Shown here: positions 34,550-43,433 of the stretch, piece by piece
How positions within the stretch are numbered: position 1 is the first letter of the stretch
Layout of the letters: every line of letters begins with the position of its first letter
Source: an uncultured Chryseobacterium sp.
GTDB taxonomy: Bacteria; Bacteroidota; Bacteroidia; Flavobacteriales; Weeksellaceae
Reading direction: 5' to 3'
NCBI GenBank assembly: GCA_913778085.1
Contig: CAJYXJ010000063.1
Span: forward strand, 1-64,000
DNA: 64,000 bases
Made by a program: the position numbers and the translations under genes
The notes under the pieces: model-generated
What the model was told of the DNA's origin: nothing
The model's input: the letters and a program-made list of their open reading frames with translations, nothing else
The model's database searches: none

Positions 34550-35863
34550 TTATATTTCCGTGTTCAGATCCCAATTTTCAAGGTAATCGTGAACGTGCTT
34601 CAGCATCATTCCTCCCAAAGAACCATCTACCACCCTGTGGTCGTACGAGTGAGACATGAACATGAGGTTTCTGATGGCAATCACATCACCGTCAGGAGTT
34701 TCAAGAACAGCAGGCTTTTTAACGATCGCTCCGATGGCTAAAATCGCTACCTGCGGCTGCGGGATGATCGGTGTTCCCATCAGGTTTCCGAAGCTTCCCA
34801 CATTGGAAATCGTATACGTTGCGCCCTGCGTATCTTCCGGTCTAAGTTTTTTATTTCTTGCTCGGTAAGCCAGGTCGTTGATCGCTTTTGCCAATCCTGA
34901 AAGGGACAGCTGGTCTGCATTTTTAATTACAGGCACGATCAGGTTTCCGTCCGGAAGGGCTGTGGCCATACCGATGTTGATGTTTTTCTTTTTGATAATA
35001 TTCTCCCCACTGATGGAAACGTTGATCATCGGGAAATCCTGGATTGCTTTTACCACTGCTTTTACGAAAATCGGCATAAACGTCAGCTTCTCACCTTCAC
35101 GCTTTTCAAAAAGCGATTTGTTTTTATTTCTCCATTTTACCACGTTGGTAACGTCCGTTTCAATAAAGGAAGTAACGTGCGGTGCAATCTGCTTGGCTTT
35201 CACCATATTTTCAGCAATGATCTTCCTCATACGGTCCATCGGGATGATCTCATCACCGGCAGCAGCAGTAATTGTTGCTGCAGGAGCAGACGTCTTTACC
35301 GGCTGTTGGGCAGGAGCTGCCTGCTGTACCGGGGCCGCTTGTGGTGCCGATTGGTTGCCTCTGTTTTTAACATAGGCTAAAATATCTTCTTTGGTGATTC
35401 TTCCTTCCAGACCGTTTCCTGTAATGGATTTCAGTTCAGATTCGGAAATATTTTCCTGTTGTGCGATTGATTTTACCAGTGGAGAAAGGTAAAGGTCTCC
35501 CGAAAACTCCGTGGAAGCCGCTCCTTTCAGCGGTTCTTCAATGGTTTTCAATGTTTCCGCATCCGGAGCTGCGGGTGCAGTTTCGGCCGGTACCTCTTCC
35601 GAAGCGGTGTTTCCGCCTTCTCCTTCAATTTCTAAAATAGCAATGGCTTCACCCACTTTTGCAACTTCGTCCTTTTGCTTCAGGATCTTTACGATTTTTC
35701 CCGAAACCGGTGTCGGAACGTCTGAATCTACTTTATCGGTTGCAATTTCTACTACGGAATCATCCTCTTTTACAGTATCGCCTTCGCTGAACAGCCAGGT
35801 GATAATTGTCGCTTCCATAACACCTTCTCCCATGGAAGGAAGCAATAATTTGTATTCTGCCAT
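34550..35863 (-). CDS. 2-oxoacid dehydrogenase E2, probably branched-chain type
   Basis: 437 residues: one lipoyl domain (1-80; Lys in EIATDKVDSD), Ala/Pro/Glu-rich linker (85-110), subunit-binding domain (about 125-165: LSPLVKSIAQQENI), Gln/Ala/Pro linker, and a catalytic domain ending SHSYDHRVVDGSLGG with the His and Asp of the acyltransferase site. It differs clearly from SucB in this window. A single lipoyl domain and overall layout suggest the branched-chain 2-oxoacid or a mixed-substrate complex rather than pyruvate dehydrogenase, but E1 and E3 are not adjacent to settle this. A TATATTTG box (complement of 35,884-35,891) lies upstream. Confidence 0.9.
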   Translation of the reverse strand: MAEYKLLLPSMGEGVMEATIITWLFSEGDTVKEDDSVVEIATDKVDSDVPTPVSGKIVKILKQKDEVAKVGEAIAILEIEGEGGNTASEEVPAETAPAAPDAETLKTIEEPLKGAASTEFSGDLYLSPLVKSIAQQENISESELKSITGNGLEGRITKEDILAYVKNRGNQSAPQAAPVQQAAPAQQPVKTSAPAATITAAAGDEIIPMDRMRKIIAENMVKAKQIAPHVTSFIETDVTNVVKWRNKNKSLFEKREGEKLTFMPIFVKAVVKAIQDFPMINVSISGENIIKKKNINIGMATALPDGNLIVPVIKNADQLSLSGLAKAINDLAYRARNKKLRPEDTQGATYTISNVGSFGNLMGTPIIPQPQVAILAIGAIVKKPAVLETPDGDVIAIRNLMFMSHSYDHRVVDGSLGGMMLKHVHDYLENWDLNTEI

Positions 35864-35926
35864 TTTTAATTTTTAGATTTTGACAAATATATAAAAAAAA
35901 TCGATTTTTTTATGAAATATTAAATT

Positions 35927-36754
35927 TTAGAAAAATTCAATGTAAATATTCTCGCCTACGTTCATCCCAAAGAGTGACTTGGCACCGTTTTTTTTGTTGC
36001 CTTTGTAGATGGTAAGCTCCAACAGCTGACTGTCATTGAATATTGCAGCCGACTGTCCGTGGTATTCGGTCTCCCTTTCCCAGTCGGAAACCACCTCCGT
36101 ATGGTTTGAAAAAACTTTTGAAAGTGCCAGGTTCCTGAATTTTATTGTGAAATTTTCGTAGCCTTTGCTGATGGTCTCAAAAAAATCTTTATTAATATTT
36201 GAGATTATATTTCCGAAATTATCAATATAGGTAACTTCCCCGATGATCATCTTTTCAGATTCGTTATAAACCGGTTTCGGGAACAGGAGCTGCTTCGCGG
36301 AATCTATTTTCCGGCCGATCACTTCAGGAAGCCCGCCATTTGCCAGATGTACCGCCGCCGGTACAAAAATATCGGTAGAGGTAAAGTTTACAATGTCATC
36401 AAACCGGTTGTTTAAAGTGATCTCGTAGATCGCCTCCGGTTTTATATCGAAGAAAATAAGGCTCAAAACACCGTTGTCTGCCGCGAGAAAATAATGTCCG
36501 TCGGATTTATAAATGATATTTTTCCTCGATCTGTTGTGAAAGCTGTCTACGGAAATAATATGGATGGTCCCTTTCGGAAAGTGTTTATAGGCATTTCTTA
36601 CAATGTAAGAGGTCTGCACCAGGTTAAAAGCCTGGATATCGTGGGTGATGTCAATGATATTAACCTCCTGGTTCAGAGACAGAATGCTGCCTTTTACAGC
36701 GGCGGCTCTGTAATCCAAATTTCCGAAATCTGAAGTAAGGGTAATGATTGGCAT
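35927..36754 (-). CDS. SAM hydroxide adenosyltransferase (SAM hydrolase, DUF62)
   Basis: 275 residues. N-terminal ITLTSDFGNLDYRAAAVKG has the Asp that binds the adenosyl ribose, followed by NIIDITHDIQAFN and HIISVDSFHNR; the C-terminal beta barrel contains GEVTYIDNFGN. This matches the fluorinase/chlorinase-like family whose common members use water to split S-adenosylmethionine into adenosine and methionine. The long insertion loop that marks true fluorinases is not evident. Physiological role in SAM balance is inferred. It lies divergent from phoH. Confidence 0.88.
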   Translation of the reverse strand: MPIITLTSDFGNLDYRAAAVKGSILSLNQEVNIIDITHDIQAFNLVQTSYIVRNAYKHFPKGTIHIISVDSFHNRSRKNIIYKSDGHYFLAADNGVLSLIFFDIKPEAIYEITLNNRFDDIVNFTSTDIFVPAAVHLANGGLPEVIGRKIDSAKQLLFPKPVYNESEKMIIGEVTYIDNFGNIISNINKDFFETISKGYENFTIKFRNLALSKVFSNHTEVVSDWERETEYHGQSAAIFNDSQLLELTIYKGNKKNGAKSLFGMNVGENIYIEFF

Positions 36755-36888
36755 GGAATGATGATAAGTGATCGTAATGCAAATTTATTTAAAATAAAAG
36801 GAAAGCCCGGTAAATAATGGAAAAGAATTTGATATAAGTTTTCAAAAAAAGCATTACATTTAAAATCTAAAATTAATACTACGACTGC

Positions 36889-37848
36889 ATGTTTGAATTA
36901 ACATATGATCTGGAAGACATCGATGCAAAGATCTTCTATGGGGTGAATAACCAATATTTCAATTTAATAAAATCCACTTTTCCGACGCTTAAAATTACCG
37001 GTAGGGATCACTATATTTTTGCCATGGGAAATCAGGAGGCTTTGGATATATTTAAGAAAAAGCTGGATGATATCGTCAATTATATTTCAAATAATAATTC
37101 CATCGGACTGAAGGATGTGGAGAATATCCTGAACATCAAAGACGAAAACGAGAAGCAGCTGGTTTTTGATCAGGACATTATCGTTAAGGGAGTAAACGGG
37201 AAGATCATTAAGGCAAAAACTACCAATCTTAAAAAGCTGGTAAAGGAAACCGAGAAAAAAGACATGGTTTTCGCGATCGGTCCTGCAGGAACCGGAAAAA
37301 CTTATACCAGTGTTGCTTTGGCTGCGAAAGCCTTAAAGGACAAGCAGGTAAAGAGAATCGTCCTGACGAGACCTGCCGTGGAAGCAGGGGAGAGCCTCGG
37401 ATTTTTGCCAGGTGACCTAAAGGAAAAGCTGGATCCTTATTTGCAGCCCCTTTATGATGCCCTGCGCGATATGATCCCTCATGAAAAGCTGGAAGGTTTT
37501 ATTGAGAAAAAAGTAATCGAAGTGGCACCACTTGCATTTATGAGAGGCAGAACACTGGACGATGCATTTGTAATTCTGGATGAAGCGCAAAATACCACCC
37601 ATTCGCAGATGAAAATGTTTTTGACGAGGATGGGAATGAATGCCAAATTCATCATTACAGGTGATCCTACCCAGATCGATCTCCCTCCAAAACAGCAATC
37701 CGGCCTTAAAGAAGCCATGCGAATCCTGCAGGATGTAAAAGAAATAGGATTTGTACATCTTACGGAAGAGGATGTTGTAAGACACCCTGTGGTTAAAAAA
37801 ATTATCCTAGCCTATAATAACGAGGATAAAAAACATAGAAATGAATAA
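36889..37848 (+). CDS. PhoH-like ATPase
   Basis: 319 residues. Walker A GPAGTGKT (131-138) and Walker B FVILDEAQNT (near 223-232) define the PhoH P-loop ATPase with superfamily I helicase-like fold. ELTYDLED and the next 90 residues form the N-terminal KH-like region usual for this family. PhoH proteins are associated with RNA metabolism and often sit near ybeY or ribosome-maturation genes; no such partner is adjacent here. A hairpin at 37,874-37,901 follows. Confidence 0.92.
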   Translation: MFELTYDLEDIDAKIFYGVNNQYFNLIKSTFPTLKITGRDHYIFAMGNQEALDIFKKKLDDIVNYISNNNSIGLKDVENILNIKDENEKQLVFDQDIIVKGVNGKIIKAKTTNLKKLVKETEKKDMVFAIGPAGTGKTYTSVALAAKALKDKQVKRIVLTRPAVEAGESLGFLPGDLKEKLDPYLQPLYDALRDMIPHEKLEGFIEKKVIEVAPLAFMRGRTLDDAFVILDEAQNTTHSQMKMFLTRMGMNAKFIITGDPTQIDLPPKQQSGLKEAMRILQDVKEIGFVHLTEEDVVRHPVVKKIILAYNNEDKKHRNE

Positions 37849-37873
37849 TTTTAGTTAAAATATAAACTTATTT

Positions 37874-37905
37874 ATGCAGAATGATGAAAATTGTTCTGCA
37901 TTTTT
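37874..37905 (+). terminator. Terminator after phoH
   Basis: ATGCAGAA (37,874-37,881) pairs with TTCTGCAT (37,894-37,901), followed by a T run. Confidence 0.7.
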
Positions 37906-37933
37906 AATTTTTAGTAAAAAATTCATGTGTATT

Positions 37934-37962
37934 TTGATATTTGAAAAAAAATGCTATTTTTG
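37934..37962 (+). promoter_or_regulatory. Promoter of the first outer-membrane barrel gene
   Basis: TTG at 37,934-37,936, an 18-base spacer, then TATTTTTG at 37,955-37,962. This is a full match to the Bacteroidetes -33/-7 consensus. The start codon is 28 bases after the -7 box. Confidence 0.75.
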
Positions 37963-37989
37963 CCATCGAATTAATTAAAAACTTTAAGC

Positions 37990-38556
37990 ATGAAAAAATT
38001 ACTACTGCTTGGTGCTTTTGCAGTTTCAGGAATTGCTATGGCACAGGAAAATTCAATTAAAGCAAATCCGGTAGCCCTTCTTGGCGGTACAGACCTTATT
38101 TCATTTGAACATAAGCTGGGAGATCATTTCTCAGGTGTTGTAGGTGGAGGTTATGGAGGTTTCAAACTGGGAGGTTACAAGTATAACAGCTACGGAGGCG
38201 GTCTTCAGGGAAGATATTATTTCACTGAAGCAATGACCGGTTTCTACGGGGCTGTGGTAGCTGACTATATCGGAGGAAAAGTTAAAATTGAAGAAATGGA
38301 TTTCGGCAGCATGATGGGAGATACATCAGGAAGTGCCAAAACAGAAATCAATTTCTCAGGATTCGGTGGAGGTGTAAGAGCCGGTTACCAGTGGATCTTC
38401 GATTCCGGCTTTACTTTGGATGTAAACCTTGGAGCATCATACAGAAGCTACAAGTACAAGTGGAACAGTACAGCAGAAGAAGAAACTTATGAAGACGGCC
38501 TAAAAGGAAACGGAGTACTTCCTACAGGATCTGTAGGAATCGGATATTCTTTCTAA
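37990..38556 (+). CDS. Outer-membrane beta-barrel protein 1
   Basis: 188 residues. Signal peptide about 1-18 (MKKLLLLGAFAVSGIAMAQ). The mature part has alternating hydrophobic strands with Gly/Tyr/Ser-rich turns and ends in GIGYSF, a C-terminal aromatic residue as required by the BAM machinery. Eight strands are plausible for this length. First of five barrel genes with near-identical signal peptides; each has its own terminator or promoter, so they are probably separate transcripts. Ligand or function unknown. Confidence 0.8.
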   Translation: MKKLLLLGAFAVSGIAMAQENSIKANPVALLGGTDLISFEHKLGDHFSGVVGGGYGGFKLGGYKYNSYGGGLQGRYYFTEAMTGFYGAVVADYIGGKVKIEEMDFGSMMGDTSGSAKTEINFSGFGGGVRAGYQWIFDSGFTLDVNLGASYRSYKYKWNSTAEEETYEDGLKGNGVLPTGSVGIGYSF

Positions 38557-38576
38557 AAAAAATTACATTTATAACG

Positions 38577-38606
38577 AAGCGGTACAGAATTTGTACCGCT
38601 TTTTTG
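38577..38606 (+). terminator. Terminator after barrel gene 1
   Basis: AAGCGGTACA pairs with TTGTACCGCTT-type arm (38,577-38,601), followed by TTTTTTG. Confidence 0.85.
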
Positions 38607-38655
38607 TTTTTAACTCTAAAACAATTCAAATATTCTAATCTTAAACTTATTGAAA

Positions 38656-39177
38656 ATGAAAAAACTATTATTATTAGGTGCTTTTGCATTTTTCGGAGGT
38701 CTTGCCCATGCTCAGGAGGGTTTCAGACTGGGAGGCCATATCGGTGCTCCGCTTGGAGATGCAGCAGATGCGGCAAGTGTAACATTAGGAATTGATGCGG
38801 CTTATATGTGGAATATTACCAAAGGTCTGGATATCGGTGCGGCTACGGGATATTCTCATTTTTTCGGAAAAGACAATGTGGAGGATTTCGGATTTATTCC
38901 TCTGGCGGTTTCCGGTAAATACACTTTTAATAAAGTTCCTCTTTTTGTAGGACTGGATTTAGGAGCAGCGATTTCTACTAAAAACTATATCAACAGTGGT
39001 CTGTATGTTGCTCCGCGAGTAGGGTACCAGATGAAGAACGTAGAGCTGTATTTAGGATTCCAGAACATTGGCAGTAAATACAAGGATCATGATCCTGGAC
39101 CAGATCCGCGTTGGCATGGTAACGACCGATTTAATTTCGGTGCCGTTAATTTCGGAGCCAATTTTTTCTTAAGGTAA
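38656..39177 (+). CDS. Outer-membrane beta-barrel protein 2
   Basis: 173 residues from the ATG at 38,656; an upstream in-frame TTG at 38,650 is a less likely start. Signal peptide MKKLLLLGAFAFFGGLAHAQ, then amphipathic strands with Gly/Asp turns (GLDIGAATGYSHFFGK, LFVGLDLGAAIS) and a C-terminus of NFFLR. It belongs to the same barrel group as its neighbours but is not a close copy of barrel 1. Role unknown. Confidence 0.78.
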   Translation: MKKLLLLGAFAFFGGLAHAQEGFRLGGHIGAPLGDAADAASVTLGIDAAYMWNITKGLDIGAATGYSHFFGKDNVEDFGFIPLAVSGKYTFNKVPLFVGLDLGAAISTKNYINSGLYVAPRVGYQMKNVELYLGFQNIGSKYKDHDPGPDPRWHGNDRFNFGAVNFGANFFLR

Positions 39178-39202
39178 AATTTTTTCCAAAACAAATATAA
39201 TC

Positions 39203-39233
39203 AGCTCCAGTTGCAGAATTGGAGCTTTTTTTT
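39203..39233 (+). terminator. Terminator after barrel gene 2
   Basis: AGCTCCA pairs with TGGAGCT around a 9-base loop, followed by a long T run. Confidence 0.8.
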
Positions 39234-39352
39234 GTGAAAAGTTGTGAAAATGTAAATCGGCTTCTTTTAATGCATTTTATTCTCGAAAATTAGAAATATT
39301 GAGCAATGATATTAATCACATTAACAAATTTTAATATTCGTTGCCCTCACTG

Positions 39353-39360
39353 TAAATTTG
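39353..39360 (+). promoter_or_regulatory. -7 box before barrel gene 3
   Basis: TAAATTTG matches TAnnTTTG, 28 bases before the ATG at 39,389. No TTG is placed at the usual -33 position. Confidence 0.5.
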
Positions 39361-39388
39361 CCGTCAGAAAGTATTAAATTTTTAAAAA

Positions 39389-40048
39389 ATGAAGAAAGTA
39401 TTAATGGCGGGTGCAATTGCCCTTTTCGGTTTATCCAATGCTCAGATCGCTCAAGGAACGGCTTATTTATCAGGTTCTGTAGAATATTCTCAGGAAGAAA
39501 GAAATAACGGCAACAATAAAACGGAAAATTTCAATGTATTGCCTACGGTTGGATATTTCGTAAGTAACAATTTCGCAATCGGTTTAGGAATCGGTTATGA
39601 GACCGTAAAAAATACCGATGTAATGAATAATGCTATTTTTCCGGGAAGCACAATAGTGACAACTCGTGAAACAAAGCAGCCTGCTTTCATAGTAGCTCCT
39701 TTTGCAAGAAAATACTGGACATTAGGAGATAAATTATACATCTTCGGTCAGCTGGCAGTACCGATGAAGTTCGGAAAAACCGAAACTGAAAATACGACTG
39801 TAAGTACTTCGGGATCTTCTGTGGCGACTACTACGTCTTCTTCCGAGGCGAAATATACTCAGATCGGGGTAACGGTAAAGCCGGGTCTTGATTATTTCCT
39901 TAATAAAAACTGGTCTATCGAAGCGACTATCGGGGAATTCGGTTACAACAACTACAAGCCGAAAGATGGGAATGCTACCAACAACTACAGCTTCGGCCTG
40001 AATTTATCTACCGTAACTTTCGGAGTTAAATATGTTTTTGCCAAGTAA
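39389..40048 (+). CDS. Outer-membrane beta-barrel protein 3
   Basis: 219 residues. Signal peptide MKKVLMAGAIALFGLSNAQ, then IAQGTAYLSGSVEYS and strands typical of small OmpW/OmpA-like barrels; ARKYWTLGDKLYIFGQLAVPMKFGK and GLDYFLNKNWSIEATIGEFGY are shared almost word for word with the next gene. The C-terminus is VKYVFAK. Barrels 3 and 4 are a recent duplication; barrel 3 has a Ser/Thr-rich insert near 130-145, probably an exposed loop. Function unknown. Confidence 0.8.
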   Translation: MKKVLMAGAIALFGLSNAQIAQGTAYLSGSVEYSQEERNNGNNKTENFNVLPTVGYFVSNNFAIGLGIGYETVKNTDVMNNAIFPGSTIVTTRETKQPAFIVAPFARKYWTLGDKLYIFGQLAVPMKFGKTETENTTVSTSGSSVATTTSSSEAKYTQIGVTVKPGLDYFLNKNWSIEATIGEFGYNNYKPKDGNATNNYSFGLNLSTVTFGVKYVFAK

Positions 40049-40131
40049 TAAACAAATCATATAAGATGAAAGAGTCCTCGGTTTTTAACCCAGGGCTTTT
40101 TTCACTTAACCATTTTTTTAAACTAATCATC

Positions 40132-40800
40132 ATGAAAAGATTACTGACCGCCGCTGCAGTTACGCTGTACAGCCTTTCAAATGCTCAGATTAAACAAGGA
40201 ACCGCATATATTTCAGGAGAAATAAACTACAATACCTACAAAAATAACGACCAGTATACCAAACAGCAAATCTTCAAAGTGATTCCGACCGCAGGGATAT
40301 TTATTGCGCCCAATCTGGCTGTAGGTACAGGTTTGGGATATACACACACCAAGCTGGATTATACACAGGCCATCTACAACGGACCTTACATTACTTTCAT
40401 AGACTATGCAGGAAAGACAAATGCCGTTACGGTAGCCCCTTTTGTAAGGAAATACTGGACCTTATCAGAAAAATTATACTTTTTCGGACAGCTTCAGGTT
40501 CCGATGGAATTCGGAAAGCTTCGGCAGGATGCTTTTGTGACTGATGTTTATGAGCCAACAGGCTATGTGAGCTATCAGACATTATCCAATGAGAGAAGAC
40601 ACACTGCTATCGGGATTAATGTAAAGCCGGGTCTGGATTATTTTCTGAATAAAAACTGGTCTGTTGAAGCTACGATAGGAGAGTTCGGGTACAGAAGCCT
40701 TTTGCATAAAGATGCGGACGAGCTAAATATAAAAGACTATAATTTCGGGATTAACCTGTCTGCCATTTCTTTCAGTGTGAAATATGTTTTCGCAAAATAA
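40132..40800 (+). CDS. Outer-membrane beta-barrel protein 4
   Basis: 222 residues from the ATG at 40,132, where the signal peptide MKRLLTAAAVTLYSLSNAQ starts. A longer reading from 40,066 would put 22 residues before it. It shares with barrel 3 the TAYISGEINY start, the RKYWTLSEKLYFFGQLQVPMEFGK block, GLDYFLNKNWSVEATIGEFGY and the VKYVFAK end. Only 83 bases separate it from barrel 3, so co-transcription is possible. Confidence 0.8.
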   Translation: MKRLLTAAAVTLYSLSNAQIKQGTAYISGEINYNTYKNNDQYTKQQIFKVIPTAGIFIAPNLAVGTGLGYTHTKLDYTQAIYNGPYITFIDYAGKTNAVTVAPFVRKYWTLSEKLYFFGQLQVPMEFGKLRQDAFVTDVYEPTGYVSYQTLSNERRHTAIGINVKPGLDYFLNKNWSVEATIGEFGYRSLLHKDADELNIKDYNFGINLSAISFSVKYVFAK

Positions 40801-40837
40801 TCAAATAAACTAAACTTTTTTAAATAAATAAATTTTT

Positions 40838-41473
40838 ATGAAAAAATTATTATTAGCAGGTGCTGTGGCACTTTTCGGTTTGTCTAATGCACAAATGACT
40901 AAAGGAGACTGGGTAATCAGCGGGAATACCGGTTTTGGATTCAACAGTGTAACAACTAAGATAAAGGCTGAAGGTCAGTCTGCAGACGGGCCAAAAGTAA
41001 GCACGTTTTCATTAACGCCATCAGTTGGATACTTCGTTATTGATAAATTGGCTGTTGGTATCGATTTGGGCCTTACCAGTACTACCACAAAATATACCGG
41101 CACTAAAGATACGACAACAAGTTTCTCTGTAATGCCTACCGCAACGTATTATTTTGCTAACGACAGCAAATTTGTTCCTTTCTTAGGCGCCGGGATCGGA
41201 TATGCCACTGTAAAAAACAAAGAGCAAGTAAATGCAATGGGAGTTTCCGGTTCTACTGAAACAACAGCGGATGGGCTTGCATGGAAAGTAAAAGGTGGTG
41301 TAACTTATATGGCTACTCAGTCGTTAGGGATTAACTTAGGTGTTTCTTATGACCAGTTTTCCAACAAAGAAACGTATATGGGTACCGATGTTAAAACTCA
41401 CGTAAACACTTTTGGAGTAAACGTAGGTTTCTCTTATTTCATCAAGGCTAAAGCTCAGAAATCTGACAAGTAA
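40838..41473 (+). CDS. Outer-membrane beta-barrel protein 5
   Basis: 211 residues. Signal peptide MKKLLLAGAVALFGLSNAQ, nearly the same as barrel 3. The body has barrel strands (SLTPSVGYFVIDKLAVGIDLG, in two halves, and FVPFLGAGIGYATVKN) and an OMP-like GVNVGFSYF close to the end. A polar tail KAKAQKSDK follows, so the last strand is not strictly terminal. It lies 37 bases after barrel 4. Confidence 0.78.
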   Translation: MKKLLLAGAVALFGLSNAQMTKGDWVISGNTGFGFNSVTTKIKAEGQSADGPKVSTFSLTPSVGYFVIDKLAVGIDLGLTSTTTKYTGTKDTTTSFSVMPTATYYFANDSKFVPFLGAGIGYATVKNKEQVNAMGVSGSTETTADGLAWKVKGGVTYMATQSLGINLGVSYDQFSNKETYMGTDVKTHVNTFGVNVGFSYFIKAKAQKSDK

Positions 41474-41517
41474 AAAAACTTTGTCAAAGATCAAAACTTT
41501 GATAAAGTCCAAAAAAC

Positions 41518-41552
41518 AAATCCGGCTCACAATTGAGCCGGATTCTTTTTTT
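41518..41552 (+). terminator. Terminator after the barrel array
   Basis: An 11-bp stem (AATCCGGCTCA with TGAGCCGGATT, 41,519-41,544) with a 4-base loop is followed by CTTTTTTT. It may also serve the convergent TM2 gene. Confidence 0.85.
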
Positions 41553-41565
41553 ATTTCAATTTAGT

Positions 41566-41844
41566 TTAAAACCATTCTTTCTGGTTCTGAACATACGTCC
41601 TGTCGAATTCCTCATCAGACTTGGTAAGGTAAATAATTCCTTCGATTAATCCTATTAGTCCGCCAATACATAAAAAACTCAAAAGAATTTGGATAATTCC
41701 TGCTTTGGTATATCCAAGGTAAAATTTATGCACTCCAAATCCTCCCAACAAAATTGCCAAAATACCTGCCGCTACTTTCTTTTCAGATTTATAGGGCACT
41801 CCTTGATTGTAATTGTAATTCCCTTGTTTTTCATTAATTTCCAT
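41566..41844 (-). CDS. TM2 domain protein
   Basis: 92 residues. After a polar N-terminus comes KKVAAGILAILLGGFGVHKFYLG and a second helix ending GLIGLIEGIIYL, the two-helix TM2 domain with its GxHKFYLG turn. Small inner-membrane protein of unknown role, common in bacteria. It starts 29 bases after the ffh stop on the same strand. Confidence 0.88.
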   Translation of the reverse strand: MEINEKQGNYNYNQGVPYKSEKKVAAGILAILLGGFGVHKFYLGYTKAGIIQILLSFLCIGGLIGLIEGIIYLTKSDEEFDRTYVQNQKEWF

Positions 41845-41873
41845 GATAATATTTTTTATTTGTTTTTCGGTGG

Positions 41874-43235
41874 TTATTTTCCGAACATTCCGCCCATTCC
41901 AGGCATATTCGGCATTTTGCTCATCATCTGCATCATCTGTTTTCCCTGAGGGCCTTGCATCATCTTCATCATTTTGCCCATCTGGTCGAACTGTTTCATC
42001 AGTTGGTTAACGTCTTCAATTTTTCTACCTGCTCCTTTGGCAATCCTGTTCTTTCTCTGCGTATTGATAATCGAAGGCTTTCTTCTTTCTTCCGGCGTCA
42101 TTGAGTAGATAATTGCTTCGATATGTTTGAAAGCATCGTCGCTGATCTCTACATCCTTGATCGCTTTTCCAACGCCCGGAATCATTCCCATCAGATCTTT
42201 CATATTTCCCATCTTCTTGATCTGATTGATCTGCTTCAGGAAATCGTCGAAACCGAATTCGTTTTTAGCGATTTTTTTATGAAGTTTTTTAGCTTCTTCT
42301 TCGTCAAACTGCTCCTGCGCTCTTTCTACCAGGGAAACAACGTCTCCCATTCCCAGGATCCTGTCGGCCATCCTTTCAGGGTAGAAGAGGTCCAAAGCTT
42401 CCATTTTTTCACCGGTAGAGATGAACTTGATTGGCTTTTCCACTACGGAACGAATCGTCAGTGCAGCTCCACCACGGGTATCACCATCTAATTTGGTTAG
42501 AACAACCCCGTCGAAATTCAAAGTATCGTTGAAGGCCTTGGCTGTATTTACGGCATCCTGACCGGTCATGGAATCCACAACGAATAAAGTTTCGTTTGGT
42601 TTAATGGTAGTATGAACGGTTTTGATCTCATTCATCATCTGCTCATCGATTGCTAAACGTCCTGCCGTATCGACGATAACCACATCATGACCATTTGATT
42701 TTGCAAAATCGATGGCATTCTGTGAAATGCTTGAAGGATCCATAGAACCTTCCTCTGTAAAAACCGGAACCCCGATCTGACCGCCCAGTACTTTCAGCTG
42801 ATCGATTGCCGCCGGACGGTATACGTCACAGGCTACCAGAAGAGGCTTTTTATTTCTTTTTGTTTTTAAATAGCTGGCTAATTTTCCGGAGAAAGTCGTC
42901 TTTCCGGAACCCTGAAGCCCTGCAATAAGGATAACGGACGGTTTTCCCGAAAGGTTGATACCTTCCTGAGAGCCTCCCATCAGATCCACCAGTTCGTCAT
43001 GGACGATCTTCGTCATCAGCTGGCCCGGTGTAAGCGATGTAAGAACGTCTTGTCCTAACGCTTTATCCTGAACTCTTTTGGTAAGGTCTTTGGCAACTTT
43101 ATAATTAACATCGGCATCCACCAATGCTCTTCTGATCTCTTTTACGGTTTCCGCTACGTTGATTTCCGTGATTTTTCCACGTCCTGAAATATTGTGCAGC
43201 GCTTTGTCTAATTTATCCTGTAAACTGTTGAACAT
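41874..43235 (-). CDS. ffh: Signal recognition particle protein Ffh
   Basis: 453 residues: N-terminal helical bundle, GTPase G domain with GLQGSGKTTFSGKLA and DTAGRL, and a C-terminal M domain ending in a Met-rich tract (GKMMKMMQGPQGKQMMQMM in part), which binds 4.5S RNA and signal sequences. It targets membrane proteins with FtsY. A TATTTTTG box on the minus strand (complement of 43,259-43,266) lies just upstream. The 4.5S RNA gene is not nearby. Confidence 0.97.
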   Translation of the reverse strand: MFNSLQDKLDKALHNISGRGKITEINVAETVKEIRRALVDADVNYKVAKDLTKRVQDKALGQDVLTSLTPGQLMTKIVHDELVDLMGGSQEGINLSGKPSVILIAGLQGSGKTTFSGKLASYLKTKRNKKPLLVACDVYRPAAIDQLKVLGGQIGVPVFTEEGSMDPSSISQNAIDFAKSNGHDVVIVDTAGRLAIDEQMMNEIKTVHTTIKPNETLFVVDSMTGQDAVNTAKAFNDTLNFDGVVLTKLDGDTRGGAALTIRSVVEKPIKFISTGEKMEALDLFYPERMADRILGMGDVVSLVERAQEQFDEEEAKKLHKKIAKNEFGFDDFLKQINQIKKMGNMKDLMGMIPGVGKAIKDVEISDDAFKHIEAIIYSMTPEERRKPSIINTQRKNRIAKGAGRKIEDVNQLMKQFDQMGKMMKMMQGPQGKQMMQMMSKMPNMPGMGGMFGK

Positions 43236-43375
43236 ATTTATTGTAAATTATAAGTTCGCAAAAATAAGGATTTTTTTAGTATATATAAACGGTCGGGCAC
43301 GTAATATTATATATAAATAGACAAAATATAAGGATGATATAAATCAAATGTTGATGAGATCCGGGGGAAAAAGCC

Positions 43376-43383
43376 TATTTTTG
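43376..43383 (+). promoter_or_regulatory. -7 box before the gene upstream of atpB
   Basis: TATTTTTG matches TAnnTTTG, 50 bases before the ATG at 43,434. A TTG at 43,351 is 22 bases away, somewhat too far. Confidence 0.4.
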
Positions 43384-43433
43384 CCCTGAATTAAAATTAG
43401 CCTAATGATTGTTAGGTTAAAAATAAATTTAAA

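Noticed and set aside
35927-36754. Fluorinase
   Set aside because: The family is right, but the insertion loop typical of true fluorinases is not evident; SAM hydrolase is more likely.
38604-38795. Short ORF overlapping barrel gene 2
   Set aside because: It overlaps the signal-peptide region of a better supported gene in another frame and reads as nonsense (Arg/Cys-rich).
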